NCBI RefSeq assembly: GCF_018145875.1
Contig: NZ_JAGSSV010000002.1
Span: 186,001 to 250,000 of the forward strand
Origin: Marinomonas vulgaris
Lineage (GTDB): Bacteria; Pseudomonadota; Gammaproteobacteria; Pseudomonadales; Marinomonadaceae
DNA: 64,000 bases
Direction: 5' to 3'
Position numbers and translations under genes: made by a program. The notes beneath the pieces are model-generated. The model was not told where the DNA came from. It worked only from the letters and a program-made list of their open reading frames with translations, and made no database searches. Shown here one piece after another: positions 1 through 7,752 of the stretch. Every line of letters begins with the position of its first letter. Position 1 is the stretch's first letter.

Positions 1-719
1 CGGCTAACCGTTTCTTCGGTAATACCAAGATAATTGCCTATATCTTTTCGAGACATGGTTAATTTGTGTTGTATTTCAGAGGACAGTGCATGTCTCTGGT
101 AATAGAGATTAAGTAAAAAAGAAGCTACTCGCTTTTCAGATTGCGTTTTTCCTAACAGTGAAAGGAGCTTTTGATTTTCATGTATTTGTCGGCTCATGAG
201 CTTGAAAATACTTCTTTGTAACTCAGGATCTTTCAGTGAAAGTGTTTCGATATCGCTAAACATGATCCGACATACATGGGTCGTTTCTAGTGCTCTTGCC
301 GAAACAGGATAGGTGCCGGCGTCGATGCCACTGAAGCCTAGAATGTCGTCTTGATGAAAAAAACAGGTTATTTTTTCGTTACCGGATAGTGTTGTGGTGT
401 AGGTTTTAACCGATCCAGAGAAAATCACATAAATATGATCGAAAGCCTCACCTTCTTTGAAAAGGATGCCTCCTTTTTTAATTTTGCTCACCTTAACGGT
501 TCTTGTCGCATTGGTTTCGATCAATCGATTAACAATGGATCTTCGCAATGTGCTTAGGATGTTTGCTTCTTTGTTGGCGGTCATAAAATGGGTAACCAAA
601 TCGTCGACTAAAAATGAATGCAGCTTAGAAAAGCGGGTAACACAATCACTTTTTATAAGCTTGCATGGCTTACATCTATAAAAATACGCTATATGATTAA
701 CTAAACTTACTGTTAGCAT
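1..719 (-). CDS. FNR-like Crp/Fnr family regulator (3' end cut by window)
   Basis: Read by translating the minus strand: 239 codons are visible and the C-terminal residues lie outside the window. A cyclic-nucleotide-binding fold (about residues 55-165) is followed by a helix-turn-helix; MSRKDIGNYLGITEETVSR closely resembles the FNR recognition region with its E--SR reading head. Cys16, Cys19, Cys26 and Cys150 (in ALETTHVC) resemble the four FeS ligands of E. coli FNR, but spacing is C-x2-C-x6-C and about 30 extra residues separate Cys26 from the nucleotide-binding fold. The start at 719 is the first in-frame ATG after a stop and has GGTGG upstream; Met46 (584) is an alternative that would lose the cysteines. 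Likely an oxygen- or redox-responsive transcription factor; the FeS cluster is inferred. Confidence 0.9.
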   Translation of the reverse strand, partial: MLTVSLVNHIAYFYRCKPCKLIKSDCVTRFSKLHSFLVDDLVTHFMTANKEANILSTLRRSIVNRLIETNATRTVKVSKIKKGGILFKEGEAFDHIYVIFSGSVKTYTTTLSGNEKITCFFHQDDILGFSGIDAGTYPVSARALETTHVCRIMFSDIETLSLKDPELQRSIFKLMSRQIHENQKLLSLLGKTQSEKRVASFLLNLYYQRHALSSEIQHKLTMSRKDIGNYLGITEETVS

Positions 720-835
720 GAATCATGCCACCAAGTTAAATATTTTTAAGTTTATGTTTATTAAGGAGAAAAAAACCAAAAATAAAATCAGCTTTGACTA
801 ATGTAGTGATTCTTGTCATATTTGACTGAGTTTTT

Positions 836-2215
836 ATGACAAAAGTGACATTTCTGATGAATATAATCGCAACCGATTCTCCTTCCACAGAAGGCTTGGC
901 AAATATGCTTGAAGGCTATGATTGCCCAGCTATTTTAGTGTCTGTGGAGTATCAAATATTGGCGACCAATCAGCATTATCGTAATGAGTTTGGGCGAGTT
1001 TCTTTAACCGATAAGCCTCGGTGTTATGAGGTATCCCACGGTTTTACTGTGCCTTGTGATGAGGCTGGTGAAGATTGCCCTTTGTCTGCTGTAGTACAAA
1101 GTGGTCATAAAGAGCGTATTTTACACATTCATCAAACCCCTCGAGGAAAAGAGCATGTAGACGTTGAAATGTTGCCTATTTTTGATGACGACGGTGCCTT
1201 GTTATTTTTTGTGGAATTGCTGCGCAGCATTCCGGTATCTAGCCCTGAAAATTTGAACACCAAATTAGTTGGGGCGAGCCGCCGCTTTAATCAGATGCTG
1301 GAAAAGGTGTCTAGAGTCAGTCAAAAAGATGCGTCTGTGTTGTTATTAGGGGAGTCCGGTAGTGGGAAAGAGCTGGTTGCGACAGCAATTCACCAAGGTA
1401 GTCAAAGGTCGAAGAATTCTCTTGTGACGCTTGAGTGTGCTGGCTTAACGGATTCTCTATTCGAAAGTGAGCTGTTCGGCCATGTCAAAGGCTCTTTCAC
1501 CGGAGCGAATAACAACCGAACGGGGCTAGTAGAGCTAGCGAATGGTGGTACATTATTTTTGGATGAAATAGGAGATGTACCTTTATCGATGCAGGTGAAG
1601 TTATTGCGACTGATTGAAACAGGGTCATTTCGACCTGTGGGGTCTTCTATTATCAAACACAGCAACTTCCGTCTCATTTGTGCCACTCACAAACATCTGG
1701 CCAATATGGTTAAGAAAGGAGAGTTTCGACAAGATTTATACTATCGGATCAATGTTTTCCCTATTCATGTTCCTTCATTGCGTGAAAGGCCTGATGATTT
1801 GCCCCTCCTTATAAGCACCTTATTGAAACGCATCAGTGAGGGCAAAGAATACCATTTAACCGATTCTGCTTTACGTGTGCTTAAGCGTTATGACTTTCCT
1901 GGTAATATCCGCGAATTAAGTAATCTCCTCAATCGCGCTGTTATCTTGTCTGACACCAACTTAATTGAGCCTAGCACCATTCAAGAGTGTTTAGACATTG
2001 ATTATGAGTTAAGTCAAGAAAATGATAATGATGCGCATTTAATGAATTCAGAGCTTGTATTAACACCCTCTAATAAGACAGAATGGGTTGACCTGAAGAC
2101 AGCTGAAAGCCGATATTTGTCGGAATTGATGGCTTTTTATCAGGGAGATAAGGATAAAGTGGCAAAGGTGGCGGGTATTAGCCTTAGATCTTTATATCGA
2201 AAGCTTGAATCCTAA
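836..2215 (+). CDS. Sigma-54-dependent activator with Cys/His-rich PAS domain
   Basis: 459-residue bacterial enhancer-binding protein. The N-terminal PAS-like domain (about 20-130) carries Cys63, His68, Cys74 and Cys81 in a C-x4-H-x5-C-x6-C-P-L arrangement. The central AAA+ domain (about 143-370) has Walker A GESGSGKE (172-179), the sigma-54 contact loop as GSFTGA (219-224, Ala to Ser against the GAFTGA consensus) and Walker B around FLDEIGD (241-247). A Fis-type helix-turn-helix occupies about 435-458. It is predicted to activate RpoN-dependent promoters (rpoN is in this window) in response to a signal sensed by the PAS domain. Downstream, in the same direction, lies a 1-Cys peroxiredoxin, which suggests a redox or peroxide signal (inference). 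There is little Shine-Dalgarno signal before the ATG. Confidence 0.93.
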   Translation: MTKVTFLMNIIATDSPSTEGLANMLEGYDCPAILVSVEYQILATNQHYRNEFGRVSLTDKPRCYEVSHGFTVPCDEAGEDCPLSAVVQSGHKERILHIHQTPRGKEHVDVEMLPIFDDDGALLFFVELLRSIPVSSPENLNTKLVGASRRFNQMLEKVSRVSQKDASVLLLGESGSGKELVATAIHQGSQRSKNSLVTLECAGLTDSLFESELFGHVKGSFTGANNNRTGLVELANGGTLFLDEIGDVPLSMQVKLLRLIETGSFRPVGSSIIKHSNFRLICATHKHLANMVKKGEFRQDLYYRINVFPIHVPSLRERPDDLPLLISTLLKRISEGKEYHLTDSALRVLKRYDFPGNIRELSNLLNRAVILSDTNLIEPSTIQECLDIDYELSQENDNDAHLMNSELVLTPSNKTEWVDLKTAESRYLSELMAFYQGDKDKVAKVAGISLRSLYRKLES

Positions 2216-2251
2216 TTAGTTTTTTCAATGACGATCATAGAAAAATCTGCG

Positions 2252-2282
2252 TTGAACTAAATATTAGATAATACTAATATTT
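2252..2282 (+). promoter_or_regulatory. Candidate promoter with overlapping palindrome upstream of peroxiredoxin
   Basis: TTGAAC (2252-2257) and TAATAT (2275-2280) are separated by 17 bp and could form a sigma-70 promoter. A perfect 9-bp inverted repeat, AAATATTAG (2259-2267) and CTAATATTT (2274-2282), sits on it with a 6-bp spacer. I see no GG-N10-GC sigma-54 signature in 2216-2340, so the neighbouring sigma-54 activator probably does not act here directly. The palindrome may be an operator; this is inference. Confidence 0.45.
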
Positions 2283-2340
2283 ACGCATTGAGCAAGCAAA
2301 GCTTAATGCTTATTTTAGTTTCTTATTAAGGAGTACAGTA

Positions 2341-2994
2341 ATGTCTTTACGTATTAATGATGTCGTTCCAAACCTAGAACTTGAAACAGACCTAGGCACA
2401 TTCAAATTACACGATTGGATCGGCGACAGCTGGGCGATCTTGTTCAGTCACCCAAAAGACTTTACACCAGTTTGTACAACAGAATTCGGTGCCGTTGCAC
2501 AGCTGTCTGCAGAGTGGGAAAAACGCGGCACGAAAGTCATCGGTTTGTCTGTTGACGGCGTTGAAGAACACAAAGAATGGAAAGCGGACATTGAGTCATA
2601 CTCTGGTGCCAAAGCAGGCTTCCCAATCATCGCTGATGATTCTCTAGAAGTATCGAAAGCGCTAGACATGTTGCCAGCTGATGCTTACCTACCAGACGGC
2701 AGCACAGCCGCTGATTCTGCAAGTGTTCGTGTTGTTTTCATCATCAGCCCAGACAAGAAATTGCAATTGTCTATGACTTACCCAATGTCTGTTGGTCGTA
2801 ACTTTGCAGAAGTATTGCGCGCACTAGACGCACTACAAGCAAGCTACGGTGTACCTGTTGCTATGCCAGCTAACTGGGAATTGGGTCAAGATGTTATCGC
2901 TGCCTTGTCTTTGACAGACGAGCAAGCGAAAGAAAAATTCGGTGAAGTGAACACAATTTTGCCTTACCTACGCACAGTTAAATTACCGTCTTAA
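2341..2994 (+). CDS. 1-Cys peroxiredoxin (Prx6 / AhpC-TSA family)
   Basis: 217-residue thiol peroxidase of the Prx6 type. The peroxidatic Cys45 lies in FTPVCTTEF, with the conserved Pro and Thr of the active site. There is no other cysteine in the protein, which makes it a 1-Cys enzyme needing an external thiol for recycling. The C-terminal extension (about 165-217), including the GVPVAMPANW segment, is typical of Prx6. Length fits the family. A clear AAGGAG lies before the ATG. It reduces hydrogen peroxide and organic peroxides in the cytoplasm. It follows the sigma-54 activator gene after a 125-bp gap with its own putative promoter and ends before a strong terminator. Confidence 0.96.
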   Translation: MSLRINDVVPNLELETDLGTFKLHDWIGDSWAILFSHPKDFTPVCTTEFGAVAQLSAEWEKRGTKVIGLSVDGVEEHKEWKADIESYSGAKAGFPIIADDSLEVSKALDMLPADAYLPDGSTAADSASVRVVFIISPDKKLQLSMTYPMSVGRNFAEVLRALDALQASYGVPVAMPANWELGQDVIAALSLTDEQAKEKFGEVNTILPYLRTVKLPS

Positions 2995-3001
2995 TATCGG
3001 T

Positions 3002-3028
3002 TGTCATTGTGAAAATTAGACAATGACA
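3002..3028. repeat. 9-bp inverted repeat after peroxiredoxin gene
   Basis: TGTCATTGT (3002-3010) and ACAATGACA (3020-3028) are perfect complements with a 9-nt loop. It lies between the peroxiredoxin stop codon and the main terminator and lacks a T-run, so it may be a 3'-UTR stabilising hairpin. Confidence 0.5.
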
Positions 3029-3050
3029 CAATCTGATTACTAAGAACTAT

Positions 3051-3079
3051 AAAGCCAGATATTGATTATCTGGCTTTTT
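3051..3079 (+). terminator. Rho-independent terminator after peroxiredoxin
   Basis: AAAGCCAGATA and TATCTGGCTTT pair around a 5-nt loop, followed by a T-run. It ends the peroxiredoxin transcript and lies between convergent genes, so it could act on both strands. Confidence 0.9.
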
Positions 3080-3113
3080 ATTGATCATGTTTACGAAAAA
3101 ATATCCGCCGTCG

Positions 3114-3668
3114 TTATGCTTCACCTCGCCATATTGGGGTCATGGCGCATTCTCCTAATTCACCAGAGATCCACATTTCACTGTCTTGAATCGTTACGTT
3201 TAATTGCATGGACCTTGTGCAAATTTTTACTAAGGTTTGCACTTGTGATTCAGGAAATTGCAGCACTCGCATGTTATCAAATCGGCTGTTTTTGCCCTTG
3301 TTCTGTTCCCACCAAATGTCTGATTTATCGTTGTAGTTCACTATGATGACCTGTTTAGCTCGACCGCAAGCTTTGCGCAAGCGTTTTTCATCTGGCTGTC
3401 CTAGCTCTACCCACAATAAAATGTCATCTGAATAGTTTTTCTGCCAAAGGTCAGGTTCATCTTCTGTACTAATGCCCTTGGTAAAGCTAAGTTGTTCGCC
3501 ACCTTCTTTTTCATCGGCTAATAACGCAAATGCTGCAAGGCGAACCATCATGCGTTCTTCTGTTTCAGATGGGTGTAATGCAAGCGTTAATTCATAACTT
3601 TGATAATGATTGCGGTCCATATCTGATACTTGAACCGATGCTTTGTACACTGTCGCTTTCGTTGCCAT
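3114..3668 (-). CDS. yaeQ: YaeQ family protein
   Basis: The MATKATVYKASVQVSDMDRN start and the body (RMMVRLAAFALLADE, DILLWVELGQPDEKRLRKACGRAKQVIIVNY) match the YaeQ family of compact proteins with a PD-(D/E)XK nuclease-like fold and unknown function. The open frame extends 18 codons further upstream to 3722, but family alignment favours the internal ATG at 3668, giving about 184 residues, the usual length. No strong Shine-Dalgarno is visible. In E. coli the homologue was reported as a multicopy suppressor connected with RfaH function, but the biochemical role is unknown. It is convergent with the peroxiredoxin gene. Confidence 0.9.
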   Translation of the reverse strand: MATKATVYKASVQVSDMDRNHYQSYELTLALHPSETEERMMVRLAAFALLADEKEGGEQLSFTKGISTEDEPDLWQKNYSDDILLWVELGQPDEKRLRKACGRAKQVIIVNYNDKSDIWWEQNKGKNSRFDNMRVLQFPESQVQTLVKICTRSMQLNVTIQDSEMWISGELGECAMTPIWRGEA

Positions 3669-3819
3669 GAGGTCACTTTCTAAATGGTTGCTAAGGAATA
3701 ATTGTGGCGAATTGTACAGCATACGCAGATAACAACACGATTATCTTTTGGGATTTACAGGGTGAAGATTCTGTTCGTTTGCAGTTTGCTCTAAATGACT
3801 CATGAGGTCTTTGCTTAAT

Positions 3820-3836
3820 TATCAATATCTTTGATA
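3820..3836. repeat. Inverted repeat TATCAA-N5-TTGATA upstream of S24 repressor
   Basis: Perfect 6-bp arms (3820-3825 and 3831-3836) around a 5-bp spacer, about 100 bp upstream of the repressor gene. The half-site order (ATCAA then TTGAT) is the reverse of an FNR box. It could be a second operator in this divergent regulatory region; function unknown. Confidence 0.35.
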
Positions 3837-3893
3837 GTTAATGTATGAACTAACAAAGAAAAACAGTTTTTACTGTATAAATAACAATTAATA

Positions 3894-3914
3894 TTGTTTG
3901 TTAGAAACAAACAA
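3894..3914. promoter_or_regulatory. Candidate operator palindrome of the S24 repressor
   Basis: TTGTTTGTT (3894-3902) and AACAAACAA (3906-3914) form a perfect 9-bp inverted repeat with a 3-bp centre. It lies 19 bp upstream of the most likely repressor start codon and just downstream of a TATAAA sequence (3876-3881). Size and position suit autorepression by a dimeric XRE-type repressor. The assignment is inference. Confidence 0.55.
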
Positions 3915-3933
3915 AGTTGTAATGATTCGAGCC

Positions 3934-4587
3934 ATGAAAATAGCCGAACGTATTAAACAGCAAAGACATAAATTAGGATTGACTCAAGTGGAGTTAGCGA
4001 GCCGCGTGGGCATTAGTCAGCAGTCATTGCAAAAAATCGAAGATGGCCAAACACGTAACCCTCGTAGAATTTTGGAGTTAGCCATAGCGCTTGACTGCAG
4101 CCCAGAATGGTTAATGCATGGTAAGGGTAAAGAAGTTCGAGAGCAGCCCTTTGGTTACGACGGTGATGTTGCTTCTGATCATATTCATAACGCTGGTAAA
4201 CGCCCCATTCTTACATACCAGCAAGCCGCATTGTGGCCTGATAAATACCACACGCCTACTAATGTGACTTGGGTGTCTACGTATTTCGATGCATCACAAG
4301 ATGCGTTTTGGTTATTAGTGAAAAATAACAGTATGACGTCTCAATCTGGGAGCAGCATTCCAGAAGGCTATCTTGTTTTAGTAGAACCAAGTCAAACGGC
4401 ACAAAATGGTGATGTTGTTGTGGTGAAATTAGCAGAGCATCAAGATGTCATTATTAAGAAAATGGTAGTAGAAGGTGACAATTGTTATTTGTGCTCTTTC
4501 AATACCGATTATACTCAGATCAAAGCGAACGACAGTATGACGATCATTGGCGTAGTAATATTTTCTATGCAAAAATTTCGTGATTAG
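3934..4587 (+). CDS. XRE-type transcriptional repressor with S24 (LexA/CI-like) peptidase domain
   Basis: Counting from the ATG at 3934 the protein has 217 residues. The N-terminal XRE helix-turn-helix (about 1-58) contains [20 protein letters not shown]. The C-terminal peptidase has a Ser133-Met pair (NNSM) and Lys175/Lys176 (VIIKK), matching the Ser-Lys dyad of LexA and lambda CI. An Ala87-Gly88 pair in the linker is the expected self-cleavage site, so RecA-stimulated autocleavage looks intact. Earlier starts (ATG 3922, TTG 3898) are possible, but the family normally begins close to the helix-turn-helix. Such proteins are usually prophage repressors; no phage gene is seen nearby, and csrA follows immediately. 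Its regulon is unknown. Confidence 0.93.
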   Translation: MKIAERIKQQRHKLGLTQVELASRVGISQQSLQKIEDGQTRNPRRILELAIALDCSPEWLMHGKGKEVREQPFGYDGDVASDHIHNAGKRPILTYQQAALWPDKYHTPTNVTWVSTYFDASQDAFWLLVKNNSMTSQSGSSIPEGYLVLVEPSQTAQNGDVVVVKLAEHQDVIIKKMVVEGDNCYLCSFNTDYTQIKANDSMTIIGVVIFSMQKFRD

Positions 4588-4598
4588 AGCGCATCTGG

Positions 4599-4626
4599 TT
4601 GACAGCTATACAACGTAAACTGTATT
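4599..4626 (+). promoter_or_regulatory. Candidate csrA promoter
   Basis: A consensus -35 TTGACA (4599-4604) is 16 bp from TGTATT (4621-4626), a 4/6 match to the -10. It lies in the 74-bp gap between the repressor gene and csrA, with the predicted start point about 30 nt before the csrA ATG. Confidence 0.55.
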
Positions 4627-4661
4627 TTGATTTTGTCGATAACAACCAAAGGATAGGAATT

Positions 4662-4856
4662 ATGTTAATTATCACTCGACGCTCTGGTGAAACCATCAAC
4701 ATTGGAGACGATACGGAAATAACGGTATTAGGAATTCAGGGCTCTCAAGTCCGATTAGGTATTAAGGCACCCAAGGACGTGAGTGTCCATCGTGAAGAAA
4801 TTTATCACCGCATCAAAGCCGCCGAGAAGGAAGAAACAGCAACAAGTTCTTCTTAG
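4662..4856 (+). CDS. csrA: Carbon storage regulator CsrA/RsmA
   Basis: The frame is open from 4599, but the family start is the ATG at 4662 ([15 protein letters not shown]), giving 64 residues. The core [29 protein letters not shown] is the canonical beta-swapped RNA-binding dimer, including the RLGI and VHREEI stretches that contact GGA motifs. CsrA binds mRNA leaders and represses or stabilises them, controlling carbon flux, motility and biofilm. Its own leader has two GGA motifs (4651-4653 and 4656-4658) overlapping the ribosome-binding site, which suggests translational autoregulation. The Ser-rich tail (ATSSS) is variable in the family. Confidence 0.97.
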   Translation: MLIITRRSGETINIGDDTEITVLGIQGSQVRLGIKAPKDVSVHREEIYHRIKAAEKEETATSSS

Positions 4857-4882
4857 GGACATACCATAGAATCATAGATACC

Positions 4883-4916
4883 TTAAAAGGTAAGGCGCTC
4901 AGGCTTACCTTTTTTC
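4883..4916 (+). terminator. Terminator after csrA
   Basis: AAAAGGTAAG (4885-4894) pairs with CTTACCTTTT (4904-4913) around a short loop and runs into T residues. It separates csrA from the convergent acetyltransferase gene and may work in both directions. Confidence 0.88.
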
Positions 4917-4932
4917 GTCAGATCACTTCAAA

Positions 4933-5451
4933 TTAACCCACATAGCGCTCATTCTCAGCTACGTCTCGCTTTACCACGACATTTGCACCAATAATGGCAT
5001 TGTGGCCAATATTAATACCCGGCAAAACTTTTGCGCCACCGCCAATCCAGACGTTGTTGCCTATGAAAATAGGGCGGGCGCAACATTCGCCTTGTGCGCG
5101 TTGTTCTGGTTCTCTTGGATGATCAACAGTATAAAAGTGCACTCCTGGGCCTATTAACACATCGTCACCGATATGGATGTTGGCGCTGTCTAAAAACACA
5201 CAGTTAAAATTAATAAACACGCGTTCTCCAACGTCTATTTGCGTGCCGTAATCGCATTGAAATCCTGGCTCAATGACGAGACTGTCAAAAGACGAGAACA
5301 GGCGTGTTATATGGCGAAGGTTGCCTTTGCTTGGGTGAGCATTAAATTTAGCGCAGGCTAATCGAGCGGCTTCGCGCCGTAGGCGTAAATCTAGATCGAT
5401 GGCGTTAAAAGGTTTACCCTGCCGCATTTTGTCAAACTCTGTCAAATTCAT
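4933..5451 (-). CDS. Hexapeptide-repeat acetyltransferase (maltose/galactoside O-acetyltransferase type)
   Basis: 172 residues. An N-terminal maltose-acetyltransferase motif (TEFDKMRQGKPFNAIDLDL) is followed by left-handed beta-helix hexapeptide repeats (about 70-160). The catalytic His lies in FYTVDHPREP. The family (Maa, LacA, NodL) transfers acetyl from acetyl-CoA to sugar hydroxyls. The protein stops at ...NERYVG, without the GNPA-K-I tail most homologues have, so it is slightly short at the C-terminus. The catalytic parts are complete and it is probably functional. It has its own start downstream of the transaldolase terminator. Confidence 0.9.
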   Translation of the reverse strand: MNLTEFDKMRQGKPFNAIDLDLRLRREAARLACAKFNAHPSKGNLRHITRLFSSFDSLVIEPGFQCDYGTQIDVGERVFINFNCVFLDSANIHIGDDVLIGPGVHFYTVDHPREPEQRAQGECCARPIFIGNNVWIGGGAKVLPGINIGHNAIIGANVVVKRDVAENERYVG

Positions 5452-5474
5452 ATTCTCACCTTACAATAGACAGT

Positions 5475-5502
5475 AAAAACGCGACCTAGGTCGCGTTTTT
5501 TG
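5475..5502. terminator. Terminator between transaldolase and acetyltransferase genes
   Basis: AAAAACGCGACC (5475-5486) pairs perfectly with GGTCGCGTTTTT (5489-5500) around a TA centre. On the minus strand it terminates dusA-tal. Its symmetry allows function on either strand. Confidence 0.9.
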
Positions 5503-5526
5503 GTGTGCTTAATTACATAAAATATT

Positions 5527-6477
5527 TCACAGCATAGAGGCTAAGGTTACTTCTAGCTTACGTTGATCGACGGCGAAGTTACGGATGCCTTCAGACAATT
5601 TTTCAGTTGCCATAGCGTCTTCGTTCATTGCCCAGCGGAATGCGGCTTCAGTGATCGCCTCAGGCGCAGGTTTCACATCTGTTGCTGGGATGAGTTTGCG
5701 TTCCAATGTCCCTTCGTCTTTCTTTAACTCTTCCAGCAAATTTGGGCTGATAGTCAAACGGTCACATCCGGCTAATTGCTCAATTTCACCAATATTGCGG
5801 AAGCTCGCGCCCATAACCACGGTGTTGTAGCCATGCTCTTTGTAGTAATTGTAAATTTCTGTCACAGACACAACACCCGGGTCAGTCTCGGCTGTGTATT
5901 CTTGCCCAGTGGATTTTTTGTACCAATCTAGAATACGACCCACAAACGGTGAAATCAAAAACACACCCGCTTCAGCACATGCTTGGGCTTGAGCGAATGA
6001 AAACAGCAGGGTCAGGTTGCAATTAATACCTTCTTTTTCTAATTCTTCCGCCGCTTTGATGCCTTCCCATGTTGAGGCCGCTTTTATCAAAACGCGATCA
6101 CGAGAGACGCCGGCTTCTTCATACAGTGCAATCAGTTTACGAGCTTTCGCTAGGGTTGCTTCTTTATCAAAAGATAAGCGTGCGTCCACTTCTGTTGAAA
6201 TGCGACCTGGAATATACTTTAAAATCTCTGTACCTACGATTACGGCGAGTTTATCGCCGGCATCTAAAATTTGCTGATCTTTATCATCGCTTTGTGTTTT
6301 TGCCCAAGCCACGGCTTGATCAAGGAAGGGGGCATATTCAGGGATTTGTGCTGCTTTAAGCATTAAAGACGGGTTAGTTGTCGCATCTTCAGGTAAAAAG
6401 TCTTTAATTGCTGTGATATCACCGGTATCGGCCACAATGGTCGTGAACGCTTTTAATTGAGATAATTTGTTGCTCAT
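5527..6477 (-). CDS. tal: Transaldolase
   Basis: 316 residues, the standard length of TalB-type transaldolases. Lys132 in [10 protein letters not shown] is the Schiff-base lysine. DATTNPSL (31-38) and [12 protein letters not shown] are family signatures. The enzyme interconverts sedoheptulose-7-phosphate plus glyceraldehyde-3-phosphate with erythrose-4-phosphate plus fructose-6-phosphate in the non-oxidative pentose phosphate pathway. The start lies only 5 nt after the dusA stop, so the two genes are probably co-transcribed. Confidence 0.97.
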   Translation of the reverse strand: MSNKLSQLKAFTTIVADTGDITAIKDFLPEDATTNPSLMLKAAQIPEYAPFLDQAVAWAKTQSDDKDQQILDAGDKLAVIVGTEILKYIPGRISTEVDARLSFDKEATLAKARKLIALYEEAGVSRDRVLIKAASTWEGIKAAEELEKEGINCNLTLLFSFAQAQACAEAGVFLISPFVGRILDWYKKSTGQEYTAETDPGVVSVTEIYNYYKEHGYNTVVMGASFRNIGEIEQLAGCDRLTISPNLLEELKKDEGTLERKLIPATDVKPAPEAITEAAFRWAMNEDAMATEKLSEGIRNFAVDQRKLEVTLASML

Positions 6478-6482
6478 TGCTC

Positions 6483-7520
6483 TTATCCTTTGTGTTGATG
6501 GTGTTTGACCAAATCAATGGCCTCTAATAATACATTGATCTTGGCGTCGGCTTTATGACCGTTTTCAGACAAATAGCGACGAAACTGTTTGCCGCCGGGT
6601 TCACCTTGAAAAATGCCTAAAATATGACGAGTTAAATGCAGTAACCGTTCACCTTCGTCTAATTTTCGTTCTACATAAGGAACAAAAGCATCCAACGCGT
6701 CGAAGCGACTAGCCACGACAGCGACATCGTTAAACAGCTGTTGGTCGACTTCGCTCATTATCCAAGGGTTGTGGTAGGCTTCGCGCCCCACCATCACCCC
6801 ATCTACATGCGCTAACTGTGCTTGGCACTCAGCTACTGTTTTAATGCCGCCGTTTAAAATGATTTCAAGGTGTGGGAAATCTTTCTTTAACTGATGAACG
6901 TAATCGTACTTTAACGGTGGGATTTCACGATTTTCTTTTGGGCTTAAACCAGCCAAAATTGCGTTACGTGCATGAACAATAAAAGTAGTAACACCCGTTG
7001 TGGCGATGTCACCGACAAAATCTCGCACAACACTGTAGCTTTCTTCGTGATCTAAACCAATTCGATGTTTAATAGTCACTGGAATGTCGCAGTTGTCTTT
7101 CATGGCACACATGGCGTCTTTTACTTTGTCTGGGTGAGCCATCAAGCAGGCACCAATTAGACTGTTTTGTACACGATCGCTTGGGCAGCCTACGTTTAAA
7201 TTGACTTCATCAAAGCCAGCTTGTTCGGCCATTTTGGCACATTTTCCAAGAGCGGTTGCATCGGAGCCGCCCAGTTGCAGAGCAATAGGGTGCTCGCAGT
7301 CGTCATATCGTAAGAATCTTTCAGGATGATTACCTTGCAGCAAGGCTCCCGTTGTTACCATTTCTGTATACAACAAGGTACGCTTAGTCAGCGTTCTGGC
7401 GAAGACACGAAAATCAGATGTGGTCCAATCCATCATGGGTGCGATGGAAAAGCGTCTATCGACTGTATCCCTTGAGTTTACTGCATTTTTTTCTGTATTA
7501 CCGAGAGAGTCTTGTAACAT
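6483..7520 (-). CDS. dusA: tRNA-dihydrouridine(20/20a) synthase DusA
   Basis: 345 residues. FMN-binding TIM barrel beginning [11 protein letters not shown], with Cys112 in [12 protein letters not shown] as the catalytic acid, IKHRIGLD, and the C-terminal [14 protein letters not shown] helical region typical of DusA. It reduces uridines 20 and 20a in the tRNA D-loop using NADPH. About 22 residues precede the conserved core; this extension is variable. No clear Shine-Dalgarno is seen before the ATG at 7520. It lies directly upstream of tal in the transcribed direction. Confidence 0.96.
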   Translation of the reverse strand: MLQDSLGNTEKNAVNSRDTVDRRFSIAPMMDWTTSDFRVFARTLTKRTLLYTEMVTTGALLQGNHPERFLRYDDCEHPIALQLGGSDATALGKCAKMAEQAGFDEVNLNVGCPSDRVQNSLIGACLMAHPDKVKDAMCAMKDNCDIPVTIKHRIGLDHEESYSVVRDFVGDIATTGVTTFIVHARNAILAGLSPKENREIPPLKYDYVHQLKKDFPHLEIILNGGIKTVAECQAQLAHVDGVMVGREAYHNPWIMSEVDQQLFNDVAVVASRFDALDAFVPYVERKLDEGERLLHLTRHILGIFQGEPGGKQFRRYLSENGHKADAKINVLLEAIDLVKHHQHKG

Positions 7521-7690
7521 TAATATGTCTATTTTGGGTCAGCTGGTGCGGTGAATGTTTGCAAGGTATGTATGTGTAGAGCGTCTTGTATTGCGCAGAT
7601 ATTGTCTTAATCACACTCATATTTGCTATTTATACCGTTGATTATGTCATAAAGTTACAACGTTTCTAACCATATTTAAAATTTCAGGCA

Positions 7691-7723
7691 AAAGAAAAGC
7701 CCCGGCTCATGACAAGACGGGGC
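7691..7723 (-). terminator. Terminator after chemoreceptor gene
   Basis: On the minus strand GCCCCG and CGGGGC form a stem with a 13-nt loop, followed by TTTTCTTTT. It lies about 30 nt after the chemoreceptor stop codon. Confidence 0.82.
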
Positions 7724-7752
7724 ATTACAGTGTGTCTACAAGGGCCGGTTGC

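Noticed and set aside
457-681. 74-codon plus-strand frame over the FNR-like gene
   Set aside because: It lies opposite a well-supported regulator and its translation has no recognisable features; a shadow frame.
2216-2340. Sigma-54 promoter for the peroxiredoxin gene
   Set aside because: Expected next to a sigma-54 activator, but no GG-N10-GC motif exists in the interval.
3820-3836. FNR box
   Set aside because: The half-sites are in the wrong order (ATCAA then TTGAT) and the spacing does not fit.
3870-3895. LexA box near the S24 repressor gene
   Set aside because: CTGTATAAATAACAA resembles half of the SOS box, but the second half is mismatched and one base out of register.
3934-4587. Prophage remnant
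   Set aside because: The repressor is the only phage-like gene; no integrase, structural genes or attachment repeats are visible around it.
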